Shown piece by piece: positions 6,615 through 16,840 of a DNA stretch of 57,889 nt. The stretch is from positions 1 through 57,889 of the forward strand of contig JAKFUU010000052.1 in assembly GCA_021732525.1 (NCBI GenBank). Direction: 5' to 3'. Source of the stretch: Sphingomonadaceae bacterium. Lineage in GTDB: Bacteria; Pseudomonadota; Alphaproteobacteria; Sphingomonadales; Sphingomonadaceae. The translations under genes and the position numbers were made by a program. Position 1 is the first letter of the stretch. Each line of letters begins with the position of its first letter. The notes beneath the pieces are model-generated. The model saw nothing but the letters and a program-made list of their open reading frames with translations, searched no databases and had not been told where the DNA came from.

Positions 6615-8438
6615 CTATTCCACCGTCACACTCTTCGCCAAATTGCGCGGCTGATCGACATCGGTTCCCTTGGCGCAGGCGACATGATAGGCGAGCAGTT
6701 GCACCGGCACCGCATAGACCAGCGGCGCGATCAACGGATGGACATGCGGCATTTCGATGGTGGCGAGGCAGCCTTCGCCCGCATCGGCAATCCCCGCCGC
6801 ATCGCTGATTAACACCACCTTGCCGCCGCGCGCGCGAACCTCTTGCATGTTGCTGACGGTCTTTTCAAACAGCGGCCCGGACGGCGCCAGGACGATCACT
6901 GGCACGGCTTCGTCGATCAACGCAATGGGGCCGTGTTTCATCTCCCCGCTGGCATAGCCTTCGGCGTGGATATAGCTGATTTCCTTGAGCTTCAGCGCAC
7001 CTTCCATCGCCAGCGGATAATCGGGGCCACGCCCCAGATAAAGGACATCGCGCGCCGGGGCGATCAAATGCGCCATGCCCGCAATATCACCGTCATGCGC
7101 CAGCGCGGCGTTGAGCGCGGCGGGGGCTTCAATTAAGTGCCGCACAATCTCGCGCTCTTCTTCGGCGGAAAGTTTGCCCTTCACGAGCGCCAGATGGGCG
7201 GCGAGCGCGGCGAGCACGGCAAGCTGGCAAGTGAAAGCCTTGGTACTGGCCACGCCAATTTCCGGCCCGGCATGCGTGGGGAGCAGCAAATCGGCCTCGC
7301 GCGCCATGCTGCTCGTCGGCACATTGACGACAACGGCGATGGTCTGGCCATGCTGTTTGCAATGACGCAGCGCCGCAAGCGTGTCCGCGGTTTCGCCCGA
7401 CTGGCTGATGAATAGGGCCAGTCCGCCGTCCTCCAACACGGGATCGCGATATCGAAACTCGCTTGCCATGTCGATATCGACGGGCACGCGGGCGAAGCTT
7501 TCGAACCAATATTTGGCGACCATCCCGGCGTAAAAACTGGTGCCGCAGGCGACGATGGTGATCCGCTTCACCCCCGCCAGATCAAAATCCATTTGCGGCA
7601 GGGCGACGGTCTGTTCAAGCGGGCGGATGTAAGATGACAGCGTTTGCGCAACCACGGTCGGCTGTTCAAAAATCTCCTTCTGCATATAATGGCGGTAGGG
7701 GCCTTTTTCCACCGCCGCCGCGCTGACCCCCGATGTCGTGATTTCGCGGGTGACGGGATTATTATCCTTATCAAAAATCTCCGCACCCGCCCCGCGCACG
7801 ATCACCCAGTCGCCCTCTTCCAAATAAGCGATCTTCTGCGTCAGCGGCGCGAGCGCGAGTGCGTCCGATCCCAGATAGGTCTCCCCGTCGCCATAGCCGA
7901 CCACCAGCGGGCTGCCGAGCCGCGCGCCGATCAGCATATCGGGATATGCGCGAAAGGCGATGGCAAGCGCAAAGGCGCCGCGTAACTTGGGCAACACGGC
8001 CTTCACCGCTTCGGCCGGCGACACGCTAGCCTCCACCTGCTCGCTGACCAAATGCGCGACAACCTCGGTGTCGGTTTCGCTTTCGAATATCCGTCCGCGC
8101 GCGGTGAGAGCATCGCGCAGCGGCTTAAAATTTTCGATAATGCCATTATGAACCAGTGCCACCTCGCCGGTGGCATGCGGATGCGCATTGCTCGTCGTCG
8201 GCGCGCCGTGGGTGGCCCAGCGGGTATGCGCAATGCCGGTGGTTCCGGGCGCGTCGTCTGATTTCAACACATGGACCAGATTGGCCAGCTTGCCCTCCGC
8301 CCGCCTGCGGATCATCCGCCCGTCCTGCACGGTGCAAACCCCCGCGCTGTCATAACCGCGATATTCCATCCGCTTCAGTCCATCGACCAAACGATCAGAG
8401 ACGGAGGATTTGCCAACAATTCCGATAATGCCGCACAT
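6615..8438 (-). CDS. glmS: Glutamine--fructose-6-phosphate aminotransferase
   Basis: A 607-residue protein of normal length. It starts MCGIIGIVG, so the catalytic Cys is exposed after Met removal, continues with an N-terminal glutaminase domain of about 230 residues and two SIS sugar-isomerase domains (VACGTSFYAG and LGRGPDYPLAMEGA segments), and ends DQPRNLAKSVTVE. It makes glucosamine-6-phosphate from fructose-6-phosphate and glutamine, the entry step of peptidoglycan and LPS amino-sugar synthesis. glmU, often adjacent in other bacteria, is 34 kb away here. A VapBC pair sits directly upstream on the same strand. Confidence 0.98.
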   Translation of the reverse strand: MCGIIGIVGKSSVSDRLVDGLKRMEYRGYDSAGVCTVQDGRMIRRRAEGKLANLVHVLKSDDAPGTTGIAHTRWATHGAPTTSNAHPHATGEVALVHNGIIENFKPLRDALTARGRIFESETDTEVVAHLVSEQVEASVSPAEAVKAVLPKLRGAFALAIAFRAYPDMLIGARLGSPLVVGYGDGETYLGSDALALAPLTQKIAYLEEGDWVIVRGAGAEIFDKDNNPVTREITTSGVSAAAVEKGPYRHYMQKEIFEQPTVVAQTLSSYIRPLEQTVALPQMDFDLAGVKRITIVACGTSFYAGMVAKYWFESFARVPVDIDMASEFRYRDPVLEDGGLALFISQSGETADTLAALRHCKQHGQTIAVVVNVPTSSMAREADLLLPTHAGPEIGVASTKAFTCQLAVLAALAAHLALVKGKLSAEEEREIVRHLIEAPAALNAALAHDGDIAGMAHLIAPARDVLYLGRGPDYPLAMEGALKLKEISYIHAEGYASGEMKHGPIALIDEAVPVIVLAPSGPLFEKTVSNMQEVRARGGKVVLISDAAGIADAGEGCLATIEMPHVHPLIAPLVYAVPVQLLAYHVACAKGTDVDQPRNLAKSVTVE

Positions 8439-8453
8439 GCGATTGACTTTCGT

Positions 8454-8819
8454 TTAGAGGATATAGGGTACGCGAATCCCCGGCATCTCTGCCGGAAAAT
8501 CCTTGGTATTTCGTGTAATCAAAATAGCGCCATTCACCTGCGCCGTCGCCAGGATATAGGCATCCAGCAATTTCATTCTTGTGCGATGCCCGATATCGGC
8601 TGCGGCCATAGCAATCCGGGCATCCAGCTCTACCACCTCAAAGTTGGAAAGCGCTTGACGGACGTTATCACGCGCATCAAGCGTCTCACCCGCCAGCACT
8701 TCGGTCCACACGATTCGGCTGATACGGTGGCCCCTGTAACGCGCCAGCTCCGCTGTCCCTTGTGGTTTGCGTTTGAGCCAGTCGATCACAATGTTGGTGT
8801 CGAAAAAAGGATAGGCCAC
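8454..8819 (-). CDS. vapC: VapC-type toxin, PIN-domain ribonuclease
   Basis: A 121-residue PIN domain with the acidic residues expected at the metal site: D7 (FFDTNIVIDW), E40 (WTEVLAGE), D86 (LLDAYILATA) and D107 (NTKDFP). Such toxins cut tRNA or rRNA when free. It begins with GTG three bases after the antitoxin stop, so the two are co-translated. Family call is strong; activity and target are inferred from homology. Confidence 0.9.
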   Translation of the reverse strand: MAYPFFDTNIVIDWLKRKPQGTAELARYRGHRISRIVWTEVLAGETLDARDNVRQALSNFEVVELDARIAMAAADIGHRTRMKLLDAYILATAQVNGAILITRNTKDFPAEMPGIRVPYIL

Positions 8820-8822
8820 GGA

Positions 8823-9071
8823 TTAAATATCTTCGTAAGGACGGCGATCTTCGCGCATAGCTTGTTGATATTCAACACCGCCGGGAATATCGTCACGATG
8901 CTCCCAAAGCCCAGCCCAACGTTCGATCCAGTCATTATTGCCGGCATTATGAATAAGATACAGCTTCACAGCATCGCGAAGCGCGGCGGCCCTAGAACGC
9001 TTGGATTTTGCGGCAAGCGCGTCGAGTTTTTCCAGATCATCGTCGGGAATGTCAGCAAGGATACGAGTCAT
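8823..9071 (-). CDS. vapB: VapB-type antitoxin (ribbon-helix-helix)
   Basis: An 82-residue protein with an N-terminal ribbon-helix-helix DNA-binding segment (MTRILADIPDDDLEKLDALA, then KSKRSRAAALRDAV). The C-terminal half is acidic and aromatic and should wrap the toxin. The first gene of the pair, it starts 8 bp from a perfect palindrome, which fits autorepression by the VapBC complex. Confidence 0.87.
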   Translation of the reverse strand: MTRILADIPDDDLEKLDALAAKSKRSRAAALRDAVKLYLIHNAGNNDWIERWAGLWEHRDDIPGGVEYQQAMREDRRPYEDI

Positions 9072-9078
9072 AATATAT

Positions 9079-9105
9079 TGATATCATATCATGATATCAT
9101 GTCAA
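9079..9105 (-). promoter_or_regulatory. vapBC promoter with palindromic operator
   Basis: On the minus strand TTGACA (9100-9105) is followed at once by a perfect palindrome, arms TGATATCAT (9079-9087) and ATGATATCA (9091-9099) with 3 bp between. The palindrome fills the -35/-10 spacer, the classic position for a ribbon-helix-helix repressor site. The -10 is probably TATCAA inside the distal arm. Confidence 0.65.
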
Positions 9106-9288
9106 GTCGCTCGGCCAAGCTTCGGTCATGCGCGGTTTGTAAATTACCAAAAATCGACCATTTCGCCATATAATTTATAAGTTTTTTGTTGAATCTCAGC
9201 GGATTCTAAATTGGCTTTATGCGGCGCTATCGGAGGCGCCCCAATTGCCGGATTGCAGTGGCCGTGCTGGTTTGCTAATCGATGCCGC

Positions 9289-9492
9289 ATGGTAGAAACA
9301 TCCGACATAAGCCGCGTCCGCGAAACCCATATTGCCTGCGACGGCGGGGCCGATGTTGCGCCGGCGCTCGGCCATCCCAAAGTTTGGCTGCAAATTGACG
9401 AAAGCGGCGCGGTGACATGCGGCTATTGTGATCGCCAATTTATTTTGATCGGCGGCGCTGCCGATCATGGCAAGAACCACCGGTCTATTTGA
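9289..9492 (+). CDS. Zinc-finger domain protein, zf-CHCC type
   Basis: A 67-residue protein with the pattern of the zf-CHCC family: THIACDGG, LGHPKVWLQIDES, CGYCDRQF. Cys and His in these blocks would bind zinc. The family includes the mitochondrial complex I subunit NDUFS6/NUMM homologues, and free-standing bacterial copies are common in Alphaproteobacteria; a role with respiratory complex I is suggested but unproven. The ATG at 9289 gives the usual family length. It is transcribed away from vapBC. Confidence 0.88.
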   Translation: MVETSDISRVRETHIACDGGADVAPALGHPKVWLQIDESGAVTCGYCDRQFILIGGAADHGKNHRSI

Positions 9493-9676
9493 TATTTGAT
9501 CGATATCCGCCCGGACGGCGGATCATCATGGCGCAGCGGCCGCGAAAATTATTTCCCCTTAACCCGCGCTATTTCGGCCCGATCCATTCCGCTCTGTTTT
9601 ATAATTATCGAATCTTTTTTTTCTTGATTCCGTCAAGATAGAATAAGGTCTAGAGTTTTTTCCACTCACGTGGAAG

Positions 9677-9780
9677 CGGCACCAGCCCACTCCCCCACCC
9701 GACCACCCAGTCAGGATATGCTATGGGTGGCCGGGTGGGGGAGTGGGCTGGTGCCGTCGATGTTTCAGTGTAACTGAAAC
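9677..9780. repeat. 33-bp GC-rich inverted repeat plus small hairpin behind gyrB
   Basis: Arms 9677-9709 and 9724-9756 pair over 33 bp with one mismatch (a G-U pair in RNA) around a 14-base loop. A second 8-bp hairpin (GTTTCAGT/ACTGAAAC, 9762-9780) follows directly. It lies just after the gyrB stop and may end gyrB transcription, though no T-run follows on the gyrB strand. The stem is far longer than normal terminators. No gene is seen in 9493-9785. Confidence 0.85.
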
Positions 9781-9785
9781 AGACT

Positions 9786-12479
<2,694 letters not shown>

Positions 12480-13391
12480 TCAGGTGACCGTCCGCAATCG
12501 CGCCTGCGGATATGTGCCCAATATCCGCACATAAATACAGTGAAAGCGCAGCTCATCCAGCGCGCGATCGACCGCCGGATCGCCGGGCGCGCCCTCAATA
12601 TCGGCATAAAATTCGGTCGCGGCAAAGCTTGCGCCTTGTTGATAGCTTTCCAGCTTGGTCATATTCACGCCATTGGTGGCAAATCCGCCCATCGCTTTAT
12701 AAAGCGCGGCGGGAATATTTTTCACCTGAAAGATAAATGTGGTCATCAAAATTGGGTTGTCGCCCGCTGGATCAATCTCCAAATTTACCGCCTCGCGCGA
12801 CAAAACGACAAAGCGTGTGGTGTTATTTTCGGCGTCCTGGATATTTTCGTCGATGACATAGAGACCGTATAATTCGGCGGCAATTTTGGGTGCTATCGCC
12901 GCGGCAGCAGGGTCATCATTGCCCGCGACAAACGCCGCCGCCGCCGCCGTATCGGCATAAGCCACCGGAATAATATCCCGGTCGCGCAGGTAACGGCGGC
13001 ATTGACCCAGCGCTTGCGGATGGCTCATCGCGCTGGTCAGTTTCGGCTGGGCATTTTTGGCCATCAAGCAATGATGGATGACCATAAATGCCTCAGCAAC
13101 AATCGACAGTCCCGATTCGGGCAGCAGAAAATGGATGTCGGCCACGCGGCCATGCAGGCTGTTTTCGATGGGAATAATCGCCCGGTCGGCCATGCCGTCG
13201 CGCACCGCATCGATCGCATCTTCAAATGAAAAACACGGCAGCGGCAGGCAAGTGGAATCAAATTGCAGCGCGGCAAGATGCGAATTGGCCCCCGGTGCGC
13301 CCTGAAAACTGATTGCTGCCGCTGGATTTTGCGCCGCCGTTCGGGCCATTTGCGCGACCATTTGTATGGCCAATGTGGGATAGCTCTGCAT
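12480..13391 (-). CDS. pheA: Prephenate dehydratase
   Basis: A 303-residue monofunctional prephenate dehydratase, without a chorismate mutase domain. The ATG at 13391 gives the N-terminus MQSYPTLAIQMV; a longer frame upstream looks non-coding. Key segments: AISFQGAPGANSH, the IPIENSLHGRV block, NTTRFVVLSRE with the catalytic Thr-Arg-Phe, and a C-terminal ACT domain with the phenylalanine-binding ESYQ motif. It converts prephenate to phenylpyruvate for phenylalanine synthesis and is probably feedback-inhibited by phenylalanine. Divergent from the cytochrome c gene. Confidence 0.96.
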   Translation of the reverse strand: MQSYPTLAIQMVAQMARTAAQNPAAAISFQGAPGANSHLAALQFDSTCLPLPCFSFEDAIDAVRDGMADRAIIPIENSLHGRVADIHFLLPESGLSIVAEAFMVIHHCLMAKNAQPKLTSAMSHPQALGQCRRYLRDRDIIPVAYADTAAAAAFVAGNDDPAAAAIAPKIAAELYGLYVIDENIQDAENNTTRFVVLSREAVNLEIDPAGDNPILMTTFIFQVKNIPAALYKAMGGFATNGVNMTKLESYQQGASFAATEFYADIEGAPGDPAVDRALDELRFHCIYVRILGTYPQARLRTVT

Positions 13392-13582
13392 ATCCCAAGC
13401 GCGATAGGCGAGCGCTGCTCCTTGGGCAAGGCGCTTTTGCGATGGCTTTGTTATCGTATCTAATTTGCGCCGGCCTTGCCCAATCGAGTCTTGCGCCGCA
13501 TTATAAGCGGTATTAAGGGGACGAGTATTCTTGCATGGCCCATGACTTATCCGGGCACCAACCAAAATAGGGCTGAATTTCA

Positions 13583-14242
13583 ATGGACGGACAAAGCAAT
13601 ACAATCGCGGGCTGGATTTTGGGCGCTGGAATTGCCGCGTTGGGCTTAACGATTCTTTTTGGCGAAGTGTTTCACGCGGAAACCCCCGAAGAAGGCAAGC
13701 AGGGCTATGCCATCGAGGGCGTCGAATCGAGCGAAGGTGGCGGCGGTGCAGCCGCCATGCCGGTCGCCAATGTGATGGCGGAAGTCATGGCCGATGGCGG
13801 TATGGCAAATGGCGAAAAAATATTCAAAAAATGCGTTGCCTGCCACACCATTGCGCAGGGCGGTCCGGCGGGCATCGGGCCGAACCTATGGGGCTTGGTT
13901 GGCAAACCCATCGGCAGCGGCGCAGGATTTGCTTATTCCGACGCTCTGAAATCGGTTGGCGGAACATGGACATTCGAAGCATTAAACAATTGGCTGACCA
14001 GCCCAAAGAAATTTGCCGCCGGCAATAAAATGAGCTTTGCGGGGCTGGGCAATCCCGAAGACCGCGCGGCGATCATGCTTTATTTGAACAGCCAGGGTTC
14101 GAACCTTCCTTTGCCTTCGCCTGAGGCTATTGCGGCAACCGCCGAAGGTGCGGATGCGGATGCAGCTTCGGCGGAAGTGGCCCCGGCCGGTGCCGCAGCG
14201 GATAAGGCCGCCCCCGCCGATGAAGCGTCCACCGTCAAATAA
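13583..14242 (+). CDS. Membrane-anchored c-type cytochrome
   Basis: A 219-residue protein with an N-terminal uncleaved membrane anchor (about residues 11-30), one class I haem c site CVACH (84-88), GIGPNLWGLVGK, and the axial Met in NKMSFAGLGNPED. It ends in an Ala/Pro/Asp-rich tail of about 45 residues. It belongs to the cytochrome c552/CycM-like membrane cytochromes that carry electrons from the bc1 complex to cytochrome oxidase on the periplasmic face. The long low-complexity tail is unusual. Divergently arranged with pheA. Confidence 0.93.
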   Translation: MDGQSNTIAGWILGAGIAALGLTILFGEVFHAETPEEGKQGYAIEGVESSEGGGGAAAMPVANVMAEVMADGGMANGEKIFKKCVACHTIAQGGPAGIGPNLWGLVGKPIGSGAGFAYSDALKSVGGTWTFEALNNWLTSPKKFAAGNKMSFAGLGNPEDRAAIMLYLNSQGSNLPLPSPEAIAATAEGADADAASAEVAPAGAAADKAAPADEASTVK

Positions 14243-14418
14243 CCGGCTTGCAAATCGGAACGAATCACTCTAATTGACCATTGCGGACCGGGCCCCTCTG
14301 GCGCGGATTGCATTGTTAATTTGGCGGCGCTGCAATAAGCGATCTCAAAAAAGCAATGCGCGTGATGTCGGCCGCATCGGATGTTTCCGGTGCATGGTCG
14401 ATGGGTGATTATCATTTT

Positions 14419-14434
14419 CCTTCTCCCCCGAAGG
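14419..14434 (+). other. Hairpin with C-rich loop upstream of the DUF465 gene
   Basis: CCTTC/GAAGG enclose the loop TCCCCC. It lies in a 249-bp gap between the cytochrome and DUF465 genes that otherwise holds no gene. The leader of the DUF465 mRNA probably includes it. I looked for a manganese (yybP-ykoY) riboswitch because terC follows and found no GGGGAGTA signature. Confidence 0.3.
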
Positions 14435-14491
14435 CGCTGCTTGCCTGCAACGGACATCCGATTGAGCCTAATGTTCAAGAGGAGTAGATCA

Positions 14492-14674
14492 ATGACAAAT
14501 CAAGCCTTTCATTTGCTGCAATATCACCAAAAGCTCGATCGCCGCCTGCATGCGGAAATGAAGCGGCGCTGGCCGGATCTGGTCGCCATCATGCGGCTGA
14601 AGAAGTTAAAGCTGTCGGTTAAAGACAATCTGGCGCGTTTGGCCGTGCACCCTGCGGCGCAAACGGCATTATAA
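14492..14674 (+). CDS. DUF465 family small protein
   Basis: A 60-residue protein with the DUF465 pattern: HQKLDRRLHAEMKRRWPD followed by LKKLKLSVKDNLARL. The family forms short helical hairpins or coiled coils and has no settled function. AAGAGGAG at 14478-14485 precedes the ATG. A terminator-like hairpin separates it from terC. Confidence 0.85.
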   Translation: MTNQAFHLLQYHQKLDRRLHAEMKRRWPDLVAIMRLKKLKLSVKDNLARLAVHPAAQTAL

Positions 14675-14696
14675 AAACTATTTCCCAATTCAGGAG

Positions 14697-14735
14697 CCCC
14701 CGCCCGCCTGCCTGTGCCGCGGACGGGGGATTTTT
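14697..14735 (+). terminator. Terminator between the DUF465 gene and terC
   Basis: CCCCCGCCCG (14697-14706) pairs with CGGACGGGGG (14720-14729), nine of ten pairs, followed by A and TTTTT (14731-14735). It ends 15 bp before the terC ATG, so it could also act as an attenuator on terC if transcription reads in. Confidence 0.7.
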
Positions 14736-14749
14736 GCGAAGGTTGACGA

Positions 14750-15739
14750 ATGATGGAATTGCTTATGATGGATTGGCTGGGAACCCCAATTTGGTTCTGG
14801 CTCAGCTTCCTTGGCCTTGTTATGCTGCTTACGGCCTTTGACCTTGGTTTTCTGCATAAGGAAGATAAGGAAATGGGCATCGGCGAATCGCTGAAGCTTT
14901 CGGCTTTTTATATCTCCATCGCGCTGGCTTTTGGCATTTGGGTCTGGATTGCCAAGGGCGCGGATTTGGGTTTGAAATATTATACCGGATTCTTCATTGA
15001 AAAGGCCTTGTCGATCGACAATGTTTTCGTAATCAGTCTGATTTTTACTTATTTCGCGATCCCGCCCAAATATCAATATCGCGCGTTGCTATGGGGTATC
15101 ATTGCAGTCATCCTGCTGCGCGGCGTTATGATCGCGCTGGGCGCGGCGTTGGTGGAGCAATTTCACTGGATATTGTATCTGTTCGCGGCTTTCTTGATCG
15201 CCACCGGGGTGAAAATGCTATTCACCGGTGATCAGGAAATGGATGTTTCGAAAAATCCGGTCGTTCGTTTCATGAACCGATATTTTCGCGTCACGCCCGG
15301 TTTGCATGGTGAAAAATTCATCGTGAAAATCCCGGATACAAAAACCGGTAAAATGGTCCGGGCGATAACACCCTTGTTGCTCGCATTGATTGTTATCAAT
15401 TTGGCTGATCTGGTTTTTGCGGTGGACAGCGTGCCGGCAATTTTCGCGATCACCACCGACACCTTCATCGTTTACACATCGAATATTATGGCGATCCTGG
15501 GCCTTCGCGCGCTGTATTTCGCGCTGGCCGCGATGGTGCACCGTTTTCATTATTTGAAATATGCGCTGGCTTTGGTGCTGGTGTTCATTGGTTCAAAGAT
15601 TTTCATCGCGGATTTTTTAATCGGCGGGGATAAATTTCCGCCGGTGGTTAGCCTTGCCGTCACCTTCGCGCTGATCGCAGGCGGTATCTTATATTCGCTA
15701 TGGCAGACGCGCGAGGATGGCATGGCAAAGCCGAAATAA
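14750..15739 (+). CDS. TerC/Alx family integral membrane protein
   Basis: A 329-residue polytopic inner-membrane protein with about nine hydrophobic segments. The two TerC hallmarks are visible: EKALSIDNVFVISLIF and the inverted-repeat counterpart DLVFAVDSVPAIFAI, whose acidic residues sit in the membrane and probably bind a metal. Alx/TerC proteins are linked to manganese export, tellurite resistance and pH stress, and recently to metallation of secreted proteins. Length and the histidine-containing loop fit the Alx branch. Transcribed singly; convergent with the LOG gene. Confidence 0.93.
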   Translation: MMELLMMDWLGTPIWFWLSFLGLVMLLTAFDLGFLHKEDKEMGIGESLKLSAFYISIALAFGIWVWIAKGADLGLKYYTGFFIEKALSIDNVFVISLIFTYFAIPPKYQYRALLWGIIAVILLRGVMIALGAALVEQFHWILYLFAAFLIATGVKMLFTGDQEMDVSKNPVVRFMNRYFRVTPGLHGEKFIVKIPDTKTGKMVRAITPLLLALIVINLADLVFAVDSVPAIFAITTDTFIVYTSNIMAILGLRALYFALAAMVHRFHYLKYALALVLVFIGSKIFIADFLIGGDKFPPVVSLAVTFALIAGGILYSLWQTREDGMAKPK

Positions 15740-15772
15740 GTTTATAACCTATGTCCGTAACCTATGGCTCTA

Positions 15773-16636
15773 TCAGGGCAGGCTGTAAAAACCGCAGATT
15801 GCGCTCCAGGCTTCGTCGGCGGTATCGACCATTTGGAACAGATCGATGTCACTCGGGCTGACCACGCCTTCGAGCACCAGCTCATCAAAATTAATCACGC
15901 GGTTCCAAAAATCACTGCCGAATAGCATGATCGGCATGGCCTCGACTTTCCCGGTTTGGATGAGCGTGAGCAATTCGAAAAATTCGTCAAATGTGCCAAA
16001 GCCGCCGGGAAAAACGGCAATCGCCCGCGCGCGGAGCAGGAAATGCATTTTCCGCAAGGCGAAATAGTGAAATTGAAAGCTCAGGTCGGGCGTCACGTAG
16101 ATATTGGGCGCTTGTTCATGCGGCAGCACGATATTCAGGCCGATCGAATCTTTGCCAGCATCGCCCGCGCCCCGGTTGGCGGCTTCCATAATCGAAGGAC
16201 CGCCGCCCGAACAGACGACAAAATGCCGCCCGGCTTCATCTTCAATGCCGCATTCGCTGGCGAGCCGGGCCAGCGCGCGTGCCTCGTCATAATATCGCGC
16301 TTTTTCTTTCAGACGCTGCGCGATAATCCGGCTGCGCTCATCGGTGGCGGCGGCGATTAATGCGTCCGCCTTCGACGGCTCAGGAATGCGCGCCGAGCCA
16401 TAGATGACCAATGTGGAGGCAATCCCCGCCTCATCCAGCATCAATTCGGGTTTGAGCAATTCAAGCTGAAACCGAACCGGACGCAATTCCTCGCGCAGCA
16501 GAAATTCCTTATCCTGAAAGGCGAGCTTATAGGCCTCGCTCTGCGTTTGCGGGGTTACCGGGGTCTTTGATTCGGCAAAGCGGGCCTCTTGCTGCGCGCG
16601 GTAAAAATGGCGGTCTTTAAGATTTTTATTGGTCAT
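15773..16636 (-). CDS. LOG family protein (TIGR00730 type)
   Basis: A 287-residue protein from the ATG at 16636; a TTG three codons upstream is possible. The diagnostic motifs are GGGPSIMEAANRGA and FPGGFGTFDEFFE (PGGxGTxxE). The family includes cytokinin-activating phosphoribohydrolases (LOG) and the nucleotide 5'-monophosphate nucleosidase PpnN. The long N-terminal region of about 90 residues matches the larger bacterial LOG-like branch. Activity on AMP or another nucleoside monophosphate is inferred. Confidence 0.88.
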   Translation of the reverse strand: MTNKNLKDRHFYRAQQEARFAESKTPVTPQTQSEAYKLAFQDKEFLLREELRPVRFQLELLKPELMLDEAGIASTLVIYGSARIPEPSKADALIAAATDERSRIIAQRLKEKARYYDEARALARLASECGIEDEAGRHFVVCSGGGPSIMEAANRGAGDAGKDSIGLNIVLPHEQAPNIYVTPDLSFQFHYFALRKMHFLLRARAIAVFPGGFGTFDEFFELLTLIQTGKVEAMPIMLFGSDFWNRVINFDELVLEGVVSPSDIDLFQMVDTADEAWSAICGFYSLP

Positions 16637-16762
16637 GCCCGTCAAATAGCGTGCTGCGTGGTGATTGCCACCCGTTAATTGCCGCCGCCGCGAAACTTTG
16701 GGCCGCGCGCCAGAGGGGCGGCAAGGCGCGTTCGAAGATTTTATCGCATGACGCTTGACTAA

Positions 16763-16832
16763 CCCGCGCCGCCAAGTAAAGGCGGCAACGGGCCACGCGG
16801 CCCCAACGCCGCGCGAGCTCTCTGCAAGGAGA
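16763..16832 (+). ncRNA. serC leader RNA motif (putative cis-regulator)
   Basis: Immediately upstream of serC are three nested or consecutive hairpins: CCCG...CGGG (16763-16766/16789-16792) enclosing GCCGCC/GGCGGC (16768-16773/16781-16786); CGCGG/CCGCG (16796-16800/16809-16813); and TCTCT/GGAGA (16819-16823/16828-16832) with a GCAA loop. The last stem contains the serC Shine-Dalgarno AAGGAG (16826-16831). A conserved serC motif upstream of serC-serA operons in Alphaproteobacteria is established; layout and position match it. That the last hairpin blocks translation is my inference. Confidence 0.75.
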
Positions 16833-16840
16833 AGCGTTAC

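Noticed and set aside
6615-8438. glmS ribozyme
   Set aside because: No ribozyme-like leader is expected or visible; that element is confined mainly to Firmicutes.
9144-9480. Minus-strand frames overlapping the zf-CHCC gene
   Set aside because: The plus-strand frame has a clear zinc-binding family pattern; the antisense frames have none.
14092-14112. T-loop-like GGGTTCGAACC suggesting a tRNA
   Set aside because: It lies inside the cytochrome c reading frame and no acceptor stem or anticodon arm can be drawn around it.
14243-14749. Manganese (yybP-ykoY) riboswitch upstream of terC
   Set aside because: No GGGGAGTA segment or three-way junction seen; the hairpin before terC is better read as a terminator.
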